From the NCBI RefSeq assembly GCF_003201205.1, contig NZ_QICN01000009.1:62001-126000 (forward strand): a DNA stretch of 64,000 nt, read 5' to 3'. Both the position numbers and the translations under genes were made by a program. Positions 8,040-15,713 of this stretch are shown here, in pieces; positions within the stretch are counted from its first letter, which is position 1; each line of letters starts with the position of its first letter. Below the pieces are notes generated by a model, which saw nothing but the letters and a program-made list of their open reading frames with translations, did no database searches and was not told where the DNA came from. Origin of the DNA: Sinimarinibacterium flocculans (GTDB lineage: Bacteria > Pseudomonadota > Gammaproteobacteria > Nevskiales > Nevskiaceae).

Positions 8040-9139
8040 TCTGCGGATGTTCCGACAATGCCAAAGTGACCTACAGCGGGATGCGCGCCGCGCACGATCA
8101 CGATCCTCACCCGCATCCCCATGTCCATGCGCATGATCACGGACACAGTCATGGACACGACCATGACCATGACCACGATCATGAGCACGGGCACGATGCG
8201 GCGCACCCGCACGATCACGGGCATCCGCACAGTCACCCGCATACGCACGACCACGAACATGAGCACGGCGCGGAGCACGACGGACCCGGCCACGGCCATA
8301 CGCACGACCGGCCGCACCGGCACCCGCATCGCCACGAGCACGATCACGATCATCCGCACGACCATGGGCACGATCACGATCATGGCGACGGCGAGCACCC
8401 CCATGCCCGCGATGCCGCGACCCTGCACGCGTGGCGGCACGGCGGTACCGTCGCGCTGGAGCAGGAGATCCTCTCCAAGAACCAGCTCATCGCCGAGCGC
8501 AATCGCGGCTGGCTGGAGGGGCGGGGGATTCTTGCGCTGAACCTCGTCAGCTCGCCGGGATCGGGCAAGACCACGCTGCTGGAGCGCACGATCCGCGATC
8601 TCGGCGGCGATCCGGTGGTCAGCGTCATCGAGGGCGACCAGGCCACGGTGAACGATGCCGAGCGCATTCGCGCGACCGGCTGCGATGCGGTGCAGATCAA
8701 CACCGGCACCGGCTGTCATCTCGAGGCGGACATGCTGGCCCAGGGCCTGCGCCGGCTCGATCCGCCGCCGCACTCCGTCGTCATGATCGAGAACGTCGGC
8801 AACCTCGTGTGCCCCGCGCTGTTCGACCTGGGTGAGCACGCCAAGGTGGTGATCCTCTCCGTCACCGAGGGCGAGGACAAGCCGGCCAAGTACCCGCACA
8901 TGTTCCGCGCCGCGTCGGTGATGCTGCTCAACAAGATCGACCTGCTGCCGCACCTGCGCTTCGACGTGGCGCGCTGCATCGCCTGCGCGCGCGAAGTGAA
9001 TCCGGGCATCCACGTGATGCAGGTCTCCGCATACAGCGGCGAGGGGCTTCAGGAGTGGTACGCGTGGCTGCGGGACCGCCTCGGCAGCCGGCCGCTTGCG
9101 CCACCCCTGACGCGGCCGTCGGTGCCAGCTGCCTTGTAA
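8030..9139 (+). CDS. hypB: HypB GTPase with extended His-rich nickel-storage region
   Basis: The G3E-family GTPase that powers nickel insertion with HypA. The 369 residues begin MCVVCGC, resembling the N-terminal high-affinity nickel Cys motif. A histidine-rich linker follows (residues 22-125) with about 46 His in 104 positions, mostly alternating with Asp, Gly, Pro or Glu. The GTPase part has the P-loop SSPGSGKTTLLE, VIEGDQAT, ENVGNLVCPA and the G4-type NKIDLL. The ATG overlaps hypA. A His-rich insert is usual in nickel-storing HypB proteins, but this one is unusually long. It probably buffers or stores Ni (inference). Confidence 0.97.
   Translation: MCVVCGCSDNAKVTYSGMRAAHDHDPHPHPHVHAHDHGHSHGHDHDHDHDHEHGHDAAHPHDHGHPHSHPHTHDHEHEHGAEHDGPGHGHTHDRPHRHPHRHEHDHDHPHDHGHDHDHGDGEHPHARDAATLHAWRHGGTVALEQEILSKNQLIAERNRGWLEGRGILALNLVSSPGSGKTTLLERTIRDLGGDPVVSVIEGDQATVNDAERIRATGCDAVQINTGTGCHLEADMLAQGLRRLDPPPHSVVMIENVGNLVCPALFDLGEHAKVVILSVTEGEDKPAKYPHMFRAASVMLLNKIDLLPHLRFDVARCIACAREVNPGIHVMQVSAYSGEGLQEWYAWLRDRLGSRPLAPPLTRPSVPAAL
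8093..8404 (+). repeat. Low-complexity His-codon tract inside hypB
   Basis: About 312 bases rich in CAC/CAT codons alternating with GAC, GAT, CCG and GGC. It forms imperfect 6-base tandem units (for example repeated CACGAT, CATGAC and CACGGG). It is coding, in frame with hypB, and not a CRISPR: there are no spaced identical repeats. Such tracts are prone to length variation by slippage. Confidence 0.85.
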
Positions 9140-9236
9140 CGGCGAGGCGGGGCGCTTCATCGAAGCGGCCACCGATCTTTCCAAGTTGATCGTGGCCGGA
9201 TCAATAATAGGGGCGCCTCCACCCCGGTTTCACGTG

Positions 9237-10604
9237 ATGCCGCGTCGCCAGAAGGAACCCGTCACCAGCCTGTTCAGCAGCGTCGCCGGCGGCAGTCAGC
9301 CCGAGGTGGCGGAGTTCAGCGAAAGCGCATGGATCGACGTCGTCCGCAAGATGGACGAGGTCTACGCGGACCTGATCCGCTACGAGGCTGACCTTGAAAG
9401 CAAGAACCACGCGCTGGAGGGCGCGCACCGCTTCATCTCCAGCGTGCTGTCGTCGATGTTCGACGTGCTCATCGTCTGCGACGCGCAGGGCCGCATCCAG
9501 CAGGCGAACCGCGCCGTCACCGAACTGGTGGGCAGCTCCGAGGACGCACTGCGCGGCCGCCTGCTGCACACCCTGTTCATCGACGACAACCATGAACTGC
9601 TCGACACGCTGCTCGGCCGCGCGCGCAACGAGGTCGTCAAGGACGTGGAACTGACGCTGGCCGGCCGCGACGGTCCGGCGCCGGTGGCGGTCAACTGCAC
9701 GCCGCGCCGGGACCGCCGCGAGCGCTTCATCGGCATGGTGCTGATCGGCAGGCCGGTCGGCGAACTGCGCCGCGCCTACGACGCGCTCAACGATGCGCAC
9801 CTCGAACTCAAGCGTACGCAACAGCAACTGGTGCACTCCGAGAAGCTGGCGACGGTGGGCCGCCTCGTGGCCGGTGTCGCGCACGAGCTGAACAACCCGA
9901 TCAGCTTCGTCTATTCCAACGTGCATACGCTGCGCAAGTATGCCGAGCGCATCCGCTGCTACCTCGCAGCGGTGGACGTGCGCGAGGCCGATACGGAGCT
10001 GGCCGAGCTGCGCCGCAGCCTGCAGCTGGACCGCACGCTGGAAGACCTGGACCCGCTGATTGCCGGCACGCTCGAAGGCGCCGAGCGCGTGCGTGACATC
10101 GTCAACGACCTGCGCCGATACACCGCGAGCCAGCGCGGCGATCCGGTGCCGGTGGCGCTGGCCACGACGCTGGACAGTGCGGCGCACTGGATCCAGCAGG
10201 GCGCGACGCGGCCGGTGGAGATCGCGGTGGATGTCGATGCCGCGCTGCTGGCATGGGGACACGAGGGTTCGTTGCACCAGGTCATGGTGAACCTGATGCA
10301 GAACGCGATCGACGCAATGGAGGGCGTCGACAGGCCTCTGCTGTGGATCACCGCGGGCCGCGACGGCGATCTTGTCTGGCTGCGCTTCAGCGACAACGGC
10401 GGCGGCATTCCGCCGGATGACCTGACGCGCATCTTCGATCCGTTCTTCACGACCAAGCCGATCGGCAAGGGTACCGGCCTGGGGCTGTCGATCAGCGAGG
10501 CGATCGTCCGCGATCACGGCGGCAGCCTCACCGCCGCCAACGGTGATCGCGGCGGCGCCGAGTTCACCGTCGTGCTGCCGCGGGCGCCGGACGCGACCCT
10601 ATGA
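9237..10604 (+). CDS. Soluble PAS sensor histidine kinase, HupT/HoxJ-like
   Basis: About 455 residues from the ATG at 9237. An in-frame start at 9186 exists but adds only 17 residues unlike the family. No transmembrane segment is seen. Order: a helical N-terminal region ([25 protein letters not shown]), a PAS domain ([23 protein letters not shown]), the phospho-acceptor H-box ([18 protein letters not shown]), and an ATPase domain with N-box ([10 protein letters not shown]), G1 (DNGGGIP), F-box ([19 protein letters not shown]) and G2. The N-terminal region looks like HupT/HoxJ kinases that read a regulatory hydrogenase in H2 sensing (from memory). Position directly after hypB supports that. 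No response regulator or sensory hydrogenase is visible in the window. Confidence 0.85.
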   Translation: MPRRQKEPVTSLFSSVAGGSQPEVAEFSESAWIDVVRKMDEVYADLIRYEADLESKNHALEGAHRFISSVLSSMFDVLIVCDAQGRIQQANRAVTELVGSSEDALRGRLLHTLFIDDNHELLDTLLGRARNEVVKDVELTLAGRDGPAPVAVNCTPRRDRRERFIGMVLIGRPVGELRRAYDALNDAHLELKRTQQQLVHSEKLATVGRLVAGVAHELNNPISFVYSNVHTLRKYAERIRCYLAAVDVREADTELAELRRSLQLDRTLEDLDPLIAGTLEGAERVRDIVNDLRRYTASQRGDPVPVALATTLDSAAHWIQQGATRPVEIAVDVDAALLAWGHEGSLHQVMVNLMQNAIDAMEGVDRPLLWITAGRDGDLVWLRFSDNGGGIPPDDLTRIFDPFFTTKPIGKGTGLGLSISEAIVRDHGGSLTAANGDRGGAEFTVVLPRAPDATL

Positions 10605-10738
10605 GAAAAGTGGGCGAGGGCGCGCCGACCACCGCTTCGGTCCGGGTACGCACTCGTTCTGGGATTTCATGCTGCGTGAGGGCGAGGGGCTGCTGCCGAA
10701 ACTCTCGCTCAGATCGGTGTGCTGAGCGGCGGTGCGCC

Positions 10739-10778
10739 TATAATGCGCCGTCCGGGATGCGTCTTGGGGATCAGGAGG
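10739..10778 (+). promoter_or_regulatory. Candidate -10 element and strong ribosome site upstream of modE
   Basis: A perfect TATAAT at 10739-10744 (no convincing -35) is followed by AGGAGG at 10773-10778, spaced 7 bases from an ATG at 10786. That ATG opens a 17-codon frame rather than modE itself. It is plausibly the modE transcript start region. The rest of 10605-10738 holds no gene I can recognise. Confidence 0.4.
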
Positions 10779-10785
10779 TCTGTTG

Positions 10786-10839
10786 ATGAACCCGCTTTTC
10801 CGGCAGCGCCGTGCGGTGGCTGCGGACCGTCCGGCCTGA
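10786..10839 (+). CDS. Possible 17-codon leader ORF before modE
   Basis: ATG at 10786 has an ideal Shine-Dalgarno (AGGAGG, 7-base spacing). It encodes MNPLFRQRRAVAADRPA and stops at 10837-10839, four bases before the modE ATG at 10844. modE itself has no good ribosome site of its own, so translation of this leader could deliver ribosomes to modE (coupling). The peptide resembles nothing I know. Alternatively a single frameshift separates the real modE start from its body. Confidence 0.35.
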   Translation: MNPLFRQRRAVAADRPA

Positions 10840-10843
10840 GGCG

Positions 10844-11623
10844 ATGGACGCGGACCTGCTCTCGCAGCTTGCCGGCGGCAAACAGCGCCGCCTCGAACTG
10901 TTGCAGGCGATTGCGGCCAGCGGTTCGATCACGCACGCGGCCAAGGCCGTGGGCCTCAGCTACAAGGGGGCATGGAGCACGGTCGAGACGATGAACAACC
11001 TCGCTGGCGAACCACTCGTGCACCGCGTCGCCGGCGGACGCGGCGGCGGCGGCACGCGGCTGACGACGCGCGGACAGGAACTGCTCGATCTGTACGAACG
11101 CCTTCAGACCGAGCGCCGCAGCCTTGTCGCGCGCATCGAACGCGAACGGCGTGGCGCGAGCCGCGATCTGCCGGTGCTCGGTCGGCTGGCGATGCTGAGC
11201 AGCGCGCGCAACCAGCTCGCCGGCCGCGTGACACACATCAAGACCGGTGCCGTCAACGACGAGGTCGATCTGGAGATCGGCGGTGACAACCGCATCCGCG
11301 CGACGATCACCCGCGAGAGCACGCGCACGCTGCGCCTGCAGGCCGGCACACCGATCACGGCGCTGATCAAGGCGCCGTGGATCATGCTCGCGGCGGGCAC
11401 GCCGGCACCGCTGGCCTGCTCCGCCGACAACCAGCTGCACGGCCGCGTGCGCCGCGTTGCCCGCGGCGCGGTGAACGCCGAGGTCGTGCTCGAACTCGCC
11501 GGCGGCCAGACACTGGCCGCGATCGTCACCAACGCCAGCGTCGACGCCCTGGGCCTGCGCCGCTCCGCACCGGCGATCGCGCTGTTCAGCGCCGCCAGCG
11601 TCATCCTCGTGCGCCTCGACTGA
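10844..11623 (+). CDS. modE: ModE molybdate-responsive regulator
   Basis: A full-length ModE (259 residues from ATG 10844; an upstream in-frame GTG at 10811 is an alternative). The N-terminal winged helix-turn-helix is typical (RRLELLQAIAASGSITHAAK, SYKGAWSTVETMNN, GGRGGGGTRLT). Two C-terminal TOBE/Mop-type molybdate-binding repeats follow: ARNQLAGRVTHIKTGAVNDEV and ADNQLHGRVRRVARGAVNAEV. Molybdate-bound ModE dimers bind CGNTATNTA-N6-TANATAACG-type palindromes. Several such sites exist in the window (11658, 11694, 32809, 35685), the nearest immediately downstream of this gene. It is the only ModE here with its own Mo-binding domains and so probably the regulator of all of them (inference). 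Confidence 0.95.
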   Translation: MDADLLSQLAGGKQRRLELLQAIAASGSITHAAKAVGLSYKGAWSTVETMNNLAGEPLVHRVAGGRGGGGTRLTTRGQELLDLYERLQTERRSLVARIERERRGASRDLPVLGRLAMLSSARNQLAGRVTHIKTGAVNDEVDLEIGGDNRIRATITRESTRTLRLQAGTPITALIKAPWIMLAAGTPAPLACSADNQLHGRVRRVARGAVNAEVVLELAGGQTLAAIVTNASVDALGLRRSAPAIALFSAASVILVRLD

Positions 11624-11657
11624 AACCCTTTGCCCCCGTCAGAGGGGATGGCTGGAC

Positions 11658-11685
11658 ATCGTTATGTATTTTTCTATATAACGAC
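11658..11685. promoter_or_regulatory. ModE operator 1 (TonB receptor promoter)
   Basis: Inverted repeat with half-sites CGTTATGTA (from 11660) and TATATAACG separated by exactly 6 bases, matching the E. coli ModE operator architecture. It lies between modE and the TonB receptor start at 11748. Confidence 0.85.
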
Positions 11686-11693
11686 GGCCGAGC

Positions 11694-11721
11694 ATCGATA
11701 TGTAATTTTTTACATGTCGAT
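11694..11721. promoter_or_regulatory. ModE operator 2 (TonB receptor promoter)
   Basis: Second palindrome with half-sites CGATATGTA and TACATGTCG and a 6-base spacer, centred 36 bp after operator 1. It is weaker than site 1 but keeps dyad symmetry including the outer AT. A possible -35 TTTACA overlaps it and a weak -10 (ATAACT) follows, so a bound ModE dimer would block the promoter (inference). Confidence 0.7.
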
Positions 11722-11747
11722 GGAATTTTGATAACTGGGGGAGAACG

Positions 11748-13757
11748 ATGCGACAGTTCAGGGCTGCATTCGTGGCGGCGGTGCTGGTTCCGGCAGCGGC
11801 AGGTGCGCAGACGCGCGACGGTGTTTTCGAGCTTGGTACTGTCGAGGTCATCGGCGAGCGCGAGTCCGCCGCGGCGCAGTTCGCGGTCGAGCGCGTCGAC
11901 GCCGAAACCATGCAGGCCCTGCACACCAGGGATCTCTCCGAGGCGCTCGACCTGCTGCCGGGCGTGACGCTGGAGAACGTCGGCCAGCGGCGCGAGCGCC
12001 TGGTCTCGGTGCGCGGCTTCTCCAGCCGGCAGGTGCCGCTGTTCATCGACGGCGTGCCGGTCTACGTGCCCTACGACGGCAACGTCGACCTCTCGCGCTT
12101 CGGCATCGACTACGTCTCAGAGATCATCGTCTCCAAGGGCCTCGCGTCGGTCCTGTACGGCCCGAACATCCTCGGCGGCGCGATCAACGTCGTCAGCCGT
12201 CGTCCCACGGCGCCGCTCGAGACCTCCTTCGAGGTCGGCGCCGAGATGGGCGAACGCGGCGACTCGCTGCGTTCGCGCGTGTCCGGCTCGGTCGGCGGCA
12301 TCAGCGGCAACTGGTACGCGCATCTCACCGCCTCGCACGTGGACTCGGAGGGCTACAGCCTGGCGGACGATTTCGAGCCGACACCGGCGCAGCCGGACCG
12401 CAAGCGCAGGAACGCCGACAGCCGGGATACTGTCATCAGCGCCAAGCTCGGCTACGTCGCCGGCCGCGGCGACGAGTACGCGCTGAGCTACTACCGCCAG
12501 GACGGCGAGAAGAACGTGCCGCCCTACGCCGGCACCGCGCCGGGCGTGCAGGCACGTTTCTGGCAGTGGCCGTTCTGGGACAAGGAGAGCTTCTACTTCA
12601 CCGCGCGCAACGGCATCGGCGGCGCCGGCACGCTGCGCTGGCGGCTGTACCACGACAGCTTCTCCAACTCCCTCAGCTCCTTCGACGACGAGACCTACTC
12701 CAGCTTCACGCGGCCGTACGCGTTCGAGGGCAGCGTCTACGACGACTACACCTTTGGCGGCAACGCGGACTTCGAGTGGAGCTGGAGTGCAGCGCATGCG
12801 ACGCGCACCGCCGTGCACTGGAAGCAGGACGTGCACCGCGAAGTGGACGACGTGGACTCGCCGGAGGAGCGCTACGAGGACCGCTCCTGGGCCTTCGCCG
12901 TCGAGCACGAATGGCGCGTGACGCCGGCGCTGACGCTGACGCCCGGCTACGCGTACACGGTGCAGCAGGGCCGCCGCGCCGAGAACTTCGACGGCAGCGA
13001 GATCCTGCTCTTCGAGGTCGGCCGCGCGGACGGCGACAACGCGCAGCTCGTCGCCGCATGGTCGGCGACGCCCACTGGCGCGCTGATCGCCGGCGTCAGC
13101 CGCAAGACCCGCTTCCCGACGATCAAGGATCGCTTCTCCTTCCGGATGGGGGCGGCGATCCCCAACGAGAACCTCGGCCCGGAGACCGCGCAGCACTATG
13201 AGCTTGGCTGGACCGAGAAGCGCGAACGCTGGGATCTGCGCGTCGCGCTGTTCCAGGCCGACATCGACGATGCGATCGAGAACGTGATCATCGACGCGGA
13301 CCTGTGCACCTCGCCGAACCCGACCTGCTTCCAGCAGCGCAACATCGGCGAGCAGCGCAACCGCGGCGCCGAGCTTGCGCTGGGCTGGCGGCCGCTGGAC
13401 ACGCTCAGGCTCGACGTGCAGGTGAGCCTGCTGGACCGCGACAATCGCACGAGCCCGGACATCCGCCCGCTCAGTACGCCTGAGCGCAAGTACCGTCTCG
13501 CCGCGCGCTGGCAGCCGGTCGCCGGCTGGACGCTGAAGGCCGACGCCCAGCACGAATCCGAGCGCTACAGCACGACCGACGGCGCGCGCGTCGCCGACGA
13601 CTTCACGCTGGTGCACGCCTTCGTGCGCTACGAACCGGTGCCGCGCATCGGCATCGAGGCCGGCGCCCGCAACCTCACCGACGAGCTGTACGCTTACCAG
13701 GAAGGCTTCTTCGAGCCCGGCCGCACCTGGCTCGCGCAGATCGACTATCGCTATTGA
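11748..13757 (+). CDS. TonB-dependent outer-membrane receptor under ModE operators
   Basis: A 669-residue receptor with signal peptide (MRQFRAAFVAAVLVPAAAGAQ), a TonB-box-like stretch (FELGTVEVIGE), a plug domain (LDLLPGVTLENVG, VRGFSSRQVPLFIDGVPVY, VSKGLASVLYGPNILGGAINVVSRRP) and a 22-strand-type beta-barrel ending in an aromatic C-terminus (WLAQIDYRY). Best resemblance is to the general siderophore/cobalamin class; the substrate cannot be read from sequence. Two ModE operators sit within its 124-bp leader, so expression should respond to molybdate. I infer transport of molybdate, tungstate or a metal chelate across the outer membrane. It is followed closely by two more genes that look co-transcribed. 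Confidence 0.93.
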   Translation: MRQFRAAFVAAVLVPAAAGAQTRDGVFELGTVEVIGERESAAAQFAVERVDAETMQALHTRDLSEALDLLPGVTLENVGQRRERLVSVRGFSSRQVPLFIDGVPVYVPYDGNVDLSRFGIDYVSEIIVSKGLASVLYGPNILGGAINVVSRRPTAPLETSFEVGAEMGERGDSLRSRVSGSVGGISGNWYAHLTASHVDSEGYSLADDFEPTPAQPDRKRRNADSRDTVISAKLGYVAGRGDEYALSYYRQDGEKNVPPYAGTAPGVQARFWQWPFWDKESFYFTARNGIGGAGTLRWRLYHDSFSNSLSSFDDETYSSFTRPYAFEGSVYDDYTFGGNADFEWSWSAAHATRTAVHWKQDVHREVDDVDSPEERYEDRSWAFAVEHEWRVTPALTLTPGYAYTVQQGRRAENFDGSEILLFEVGRADGDNAQLVAAWSATPTGALIAGVSRKTRFPTIKDRFSFRMGAAIPNENLGPETAQHYELGWTEKRERWDLRVALFQADIDDAIENVIIDADLCTSPNPTCFQQRNIGEQRNRGAELALGWRPLDTLRLDVQVSLLDRDNRTSPDIRPLSTPERKYRLAARWQPVAGWTLKADAQHESERYSTTDGARVADDFTLVHAFVRYEPVPRIGIEAGARNLTDELYAYQEGFFEPGRTWLAQIDYRY

Positions 13758-13761
13758 GGCC

Positions 13762-14310
13762 ATGATGAAACCATTGACAGTTTTGGCGCTCGCAAGACTG
13801 ACCGTCGTCCTCGGAGTGATCCTGCCGGCCGCCACGTTCGCGCAGGACGGCTGCGACGGGTTCAAGTGGGACAACGTCGCCGCGGAACGCGCGCTGTTCG
13901 CGACCGCAGCCGAGGACGTGCGTGCCGGAACCGATCCCGGCACAGCGCCGACCATCGTTCCGGACAGACTCTACCGGGCCGCGCTGTCGCCGCAGGAAAC
14001 GCTGCGCTACGCGGCACCGCCGAGCAAGAAGATGCTGGCCGACGGAGCTTCCGGTGGACTGTTGCGCTTCCGCGTCGCTCGGGCCGGTCTGTACCGCGTC
14101 GCCCTCGACGCCGGCTTCTGGATCGACGTCGTCGCCGACGGCACGGCGATTCCGTCGGTGGACTTCGGCGGCAGCCCCGGCTGCGCGGCGCCGCGCAAGA
14201 TCGTGATATACGAACTGCCGGCCGGGCGCGATCTCCTGCTGCAGCTCACCGGCGCGGTGTCCACGCAGGTGCAGGTCGCGCTGACGGCGGCCCCCGACGC
14301 CAGTCCGTAG
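13762..14310 (+). CDS. Secreted protein of unknown function, TonB operon
   Basis: A 182-residue protein with a hydrophobic signal peptide ending near FAQDGCDGF. It starts 4 bases after the TonB receptor stop. Mature features: CDGFKWDNVAAERALF near the N-terminus, a central ALSPQETLRYAAPPSKK region, and a beta-rich C-terminal half (RFRVARAGLYRVALDAGFWIDVVADG, GCAAPRKIVIYELPAG, LLLQLTGA). The C-terminal half looks like a small periplasmic beta-sandwich. I do not recognise a characterised family. Operon position suggests a periplasmic accessory to the receptor. Confidence 0.75.
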   Translation: MMKPLTVLALARLTVVLGVILPAATFAQDGCDGFKWDNVAAERALFATAAEDVRAGTDPGTAPTIVPDRLYRAALSPQETLRYAAPPSKKMLADGASGGLLRFRVARAGLYRVALDAGFWIDVVADGTAIPSVDFGGSPGCAAPRKIVIYELPAGRDLLLQLTGAVSTQVQVALTAAPDASP

Positions 14311-14326
14311 GCACGGCCGTTCCACC

Positions 14327-15625
14327 GTGCATCGTCCGAGACGCCTGCGCGATCTGCTCGGCGCCTGCCTCGCCGGCGCGCTGAGCGTTTCCGCGGCCGC
14401 GGCCGATCCCGCGACCGTCCCGTTCACCGACCGTCGCGATCCGCCGTCGTATCGTGTGCTGACGGCGGAAGAACGGGACCGCTACGAACTCGGCCAGACG
14501 GTCTTCAACACCTCCTGGGTGCCTGCCGGAACGCCGCGCGCCGGGCGGCGCGACGGCCTTGGACCGATGTTCAACGCCGCGAGCTGCGACGCCTGCCATA
14601 ACAACGGCGCGCGCGGCCAGGGTCCTGCGCAGTCCGGACCGGCGCCGGTGGGACTGGTCATCCAGCTCGGCGCCGGGGACGCGGCCGATCCGGTCTATGG
14701 ACACGTGTTGAACACCAGCGCGATCGAAGGCCACGCGCCGGAAGGCACCGTCTTCGTCGCGTACACGGAGCGGCGTGGCCGCTATCCGGACGGCCGCGAA
14801 TGGCGTCTGCGCGAGCCCCGCTACGAACTGCGCGCGCTGCGCCTCGGCACCATCGGCAAGCACAGCCTGATCAAGCCGCGCCTCGCGCCGGCGCTGTTCG
14901 GCGCCGGTCTGCTCGAAGCCGTGCCGGACGCCGCCATCATCGCGCTCGCCGAACGGCCGCAGAACGGCGTCCGCGGCCAAGTATCGCGGCGCGATGGACT
15001 GATCGGCCGGTTCGGCTGGCAGGCGGACTCGGTTTCGCTGGACGAGCAGACCGCGCGTGCCCTGTCGCGGGAAATGGGCCTGACTTCGCGTGGCGCGGAG
15101 CGCGACGACTGCGGCGGCGCCGACGCCGCGTGCCAGCGGGCGCCCGACGGAGGCCAGCCCGAGGTCTCCGACGATTTCTTCGACGCGATGCTGGCCTTCC
15201 AGCGCTGGCTCGCCGTGCCGCGCACGGACGTCGACGAAGCGACCGAAGCCGACGGTGCCGCACTGTTCGCACGCACCGGATGCGCCGCCTGCCACCGCCC
15301 CGATCTGCCGGTGACCGGCGCCGGCCCGGTACGGCGCATCGCCGCGTACACTGACCTGCTGCTGCACGACCTCGGGCCACCGCTCGCGGACCGCGGCGCG
15401 GACGGACGTCCCGTGCCGACGCTGTGGCGCACGGCGCCGCTATGGGGCCTGGGCCACGCCGTGAGCAGCGGCCGGCCGCTGGCCCTGCTGCACGACGGGC
15501 GTGCGCGCTCGATCGAGGAAGCCGTGCTCTGGCACGACGGTGCCGCCGCGCCGGCACGACAGCGCTTCGGGCGCCTGTCGCACGCCGAACGCAACCGCCT
15601 GCTCGACTGGGTGGCGCTGCGCTGA
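14327..15625 (+). CDS. Periplasmic di-heme c-type cytochrome / thiol oxidoreductase-like (DUF1111)
   Basis: A 432-residue secreted protein from a GTG start (alternatives are not obvious). A signal peptide covers the first 26 residues or so. Two c-type heme motifs, CDACH (with FNAASCDACHNNGARGQGP) and CAACH (RTGCAACHRPDLP), together with LLHDLGPPLADR and TPPLWGLG-type stretches are characteristic of the di-heme oxidoreductase/peroxidase-like DUF1111 family. In other bacteria these are often linked to metal-uptake operons. Here it closes the ModE-controlled TonB operon, 16 bases after the preceding gene. Redox release of a metal from a carrier would be one explanation (inference). Confidence 0.85.
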   Translation: MHRPRRLRDLLGACLAGALSVSAAAADPATVPFTDRRDPPSYRVLTAEERDRYELGQTVFNTSWVPAGTPRAGRRDGLGPMFNAASCDACHNNGARGQGPAQSGPAPVGLVIQLGAGDAADPVYGHVLNTSAIEGHAPEGTVFVAYTERRGRYPDGREWRLREPRYELRALRLGTIGKHSLIKPRLAPALFGAGLLEAVPDAAIIALAERPQNGVRGQVSRRDGLIGRFGWQADSVSLDEQTARALSREMGLTSRGAERDDCGGADAACQRAPDGGQPEVSDDFFDAMLAFQRWLAVPRTDVDEATEADGAALFARTGCAACHRPDLPVTGAGPVRRIAAYTDLLLHDLGPPLADRGADGRPVPTLWRTAPLWGLGHAVSSGRPLALLHDGRARSIEEAVLWHDGAAAPARQRFGRLSHAERNRLLDWVALR

Positions 15626-15638
15626 CTGTAAAGAAGCC

Positions 15639-15713
15639 AGCGAGGCGATCGTCCGTGATCAGGGCGGCGCCGAGTTCACCGTCATGCTGCCGCGGGCGCT
15701 CCAGGCCTGTTAA
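15639..15713 (+). pseudogene. Duplicated 3' fragment of the sensor kinase gene
   Basis: In frame it reads SEAIVRDQGGAEFTVMLPRALQAC, nearly identical to the kinase C-terminus at 10494-10590 ([10 protein letters not shown]...[13 protein letters not shown]). Relative to the kinase it lacks 33 bases (11 codons) between two GATCNCGGCGGC repeats, an in-frame loss by short-repeat recombination. It has no start and lies 14 bp after the di-heme gene. Together with the intact kinase it brackets the modE-TonB-di-heme segment. Confidence 0.8.

Noticed and set aside
8093-8404. Repeat tract resembling a small CRISPR-like array
   Set aside because: It is in frame, encodes His-rich protein, and lacks spaced identical repeats.
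10543-10786. Short frames between the kinase and modE
   Set aside because: They share no family features and overlap the kinase or the modE leader; the stretch is treated as intergenic.
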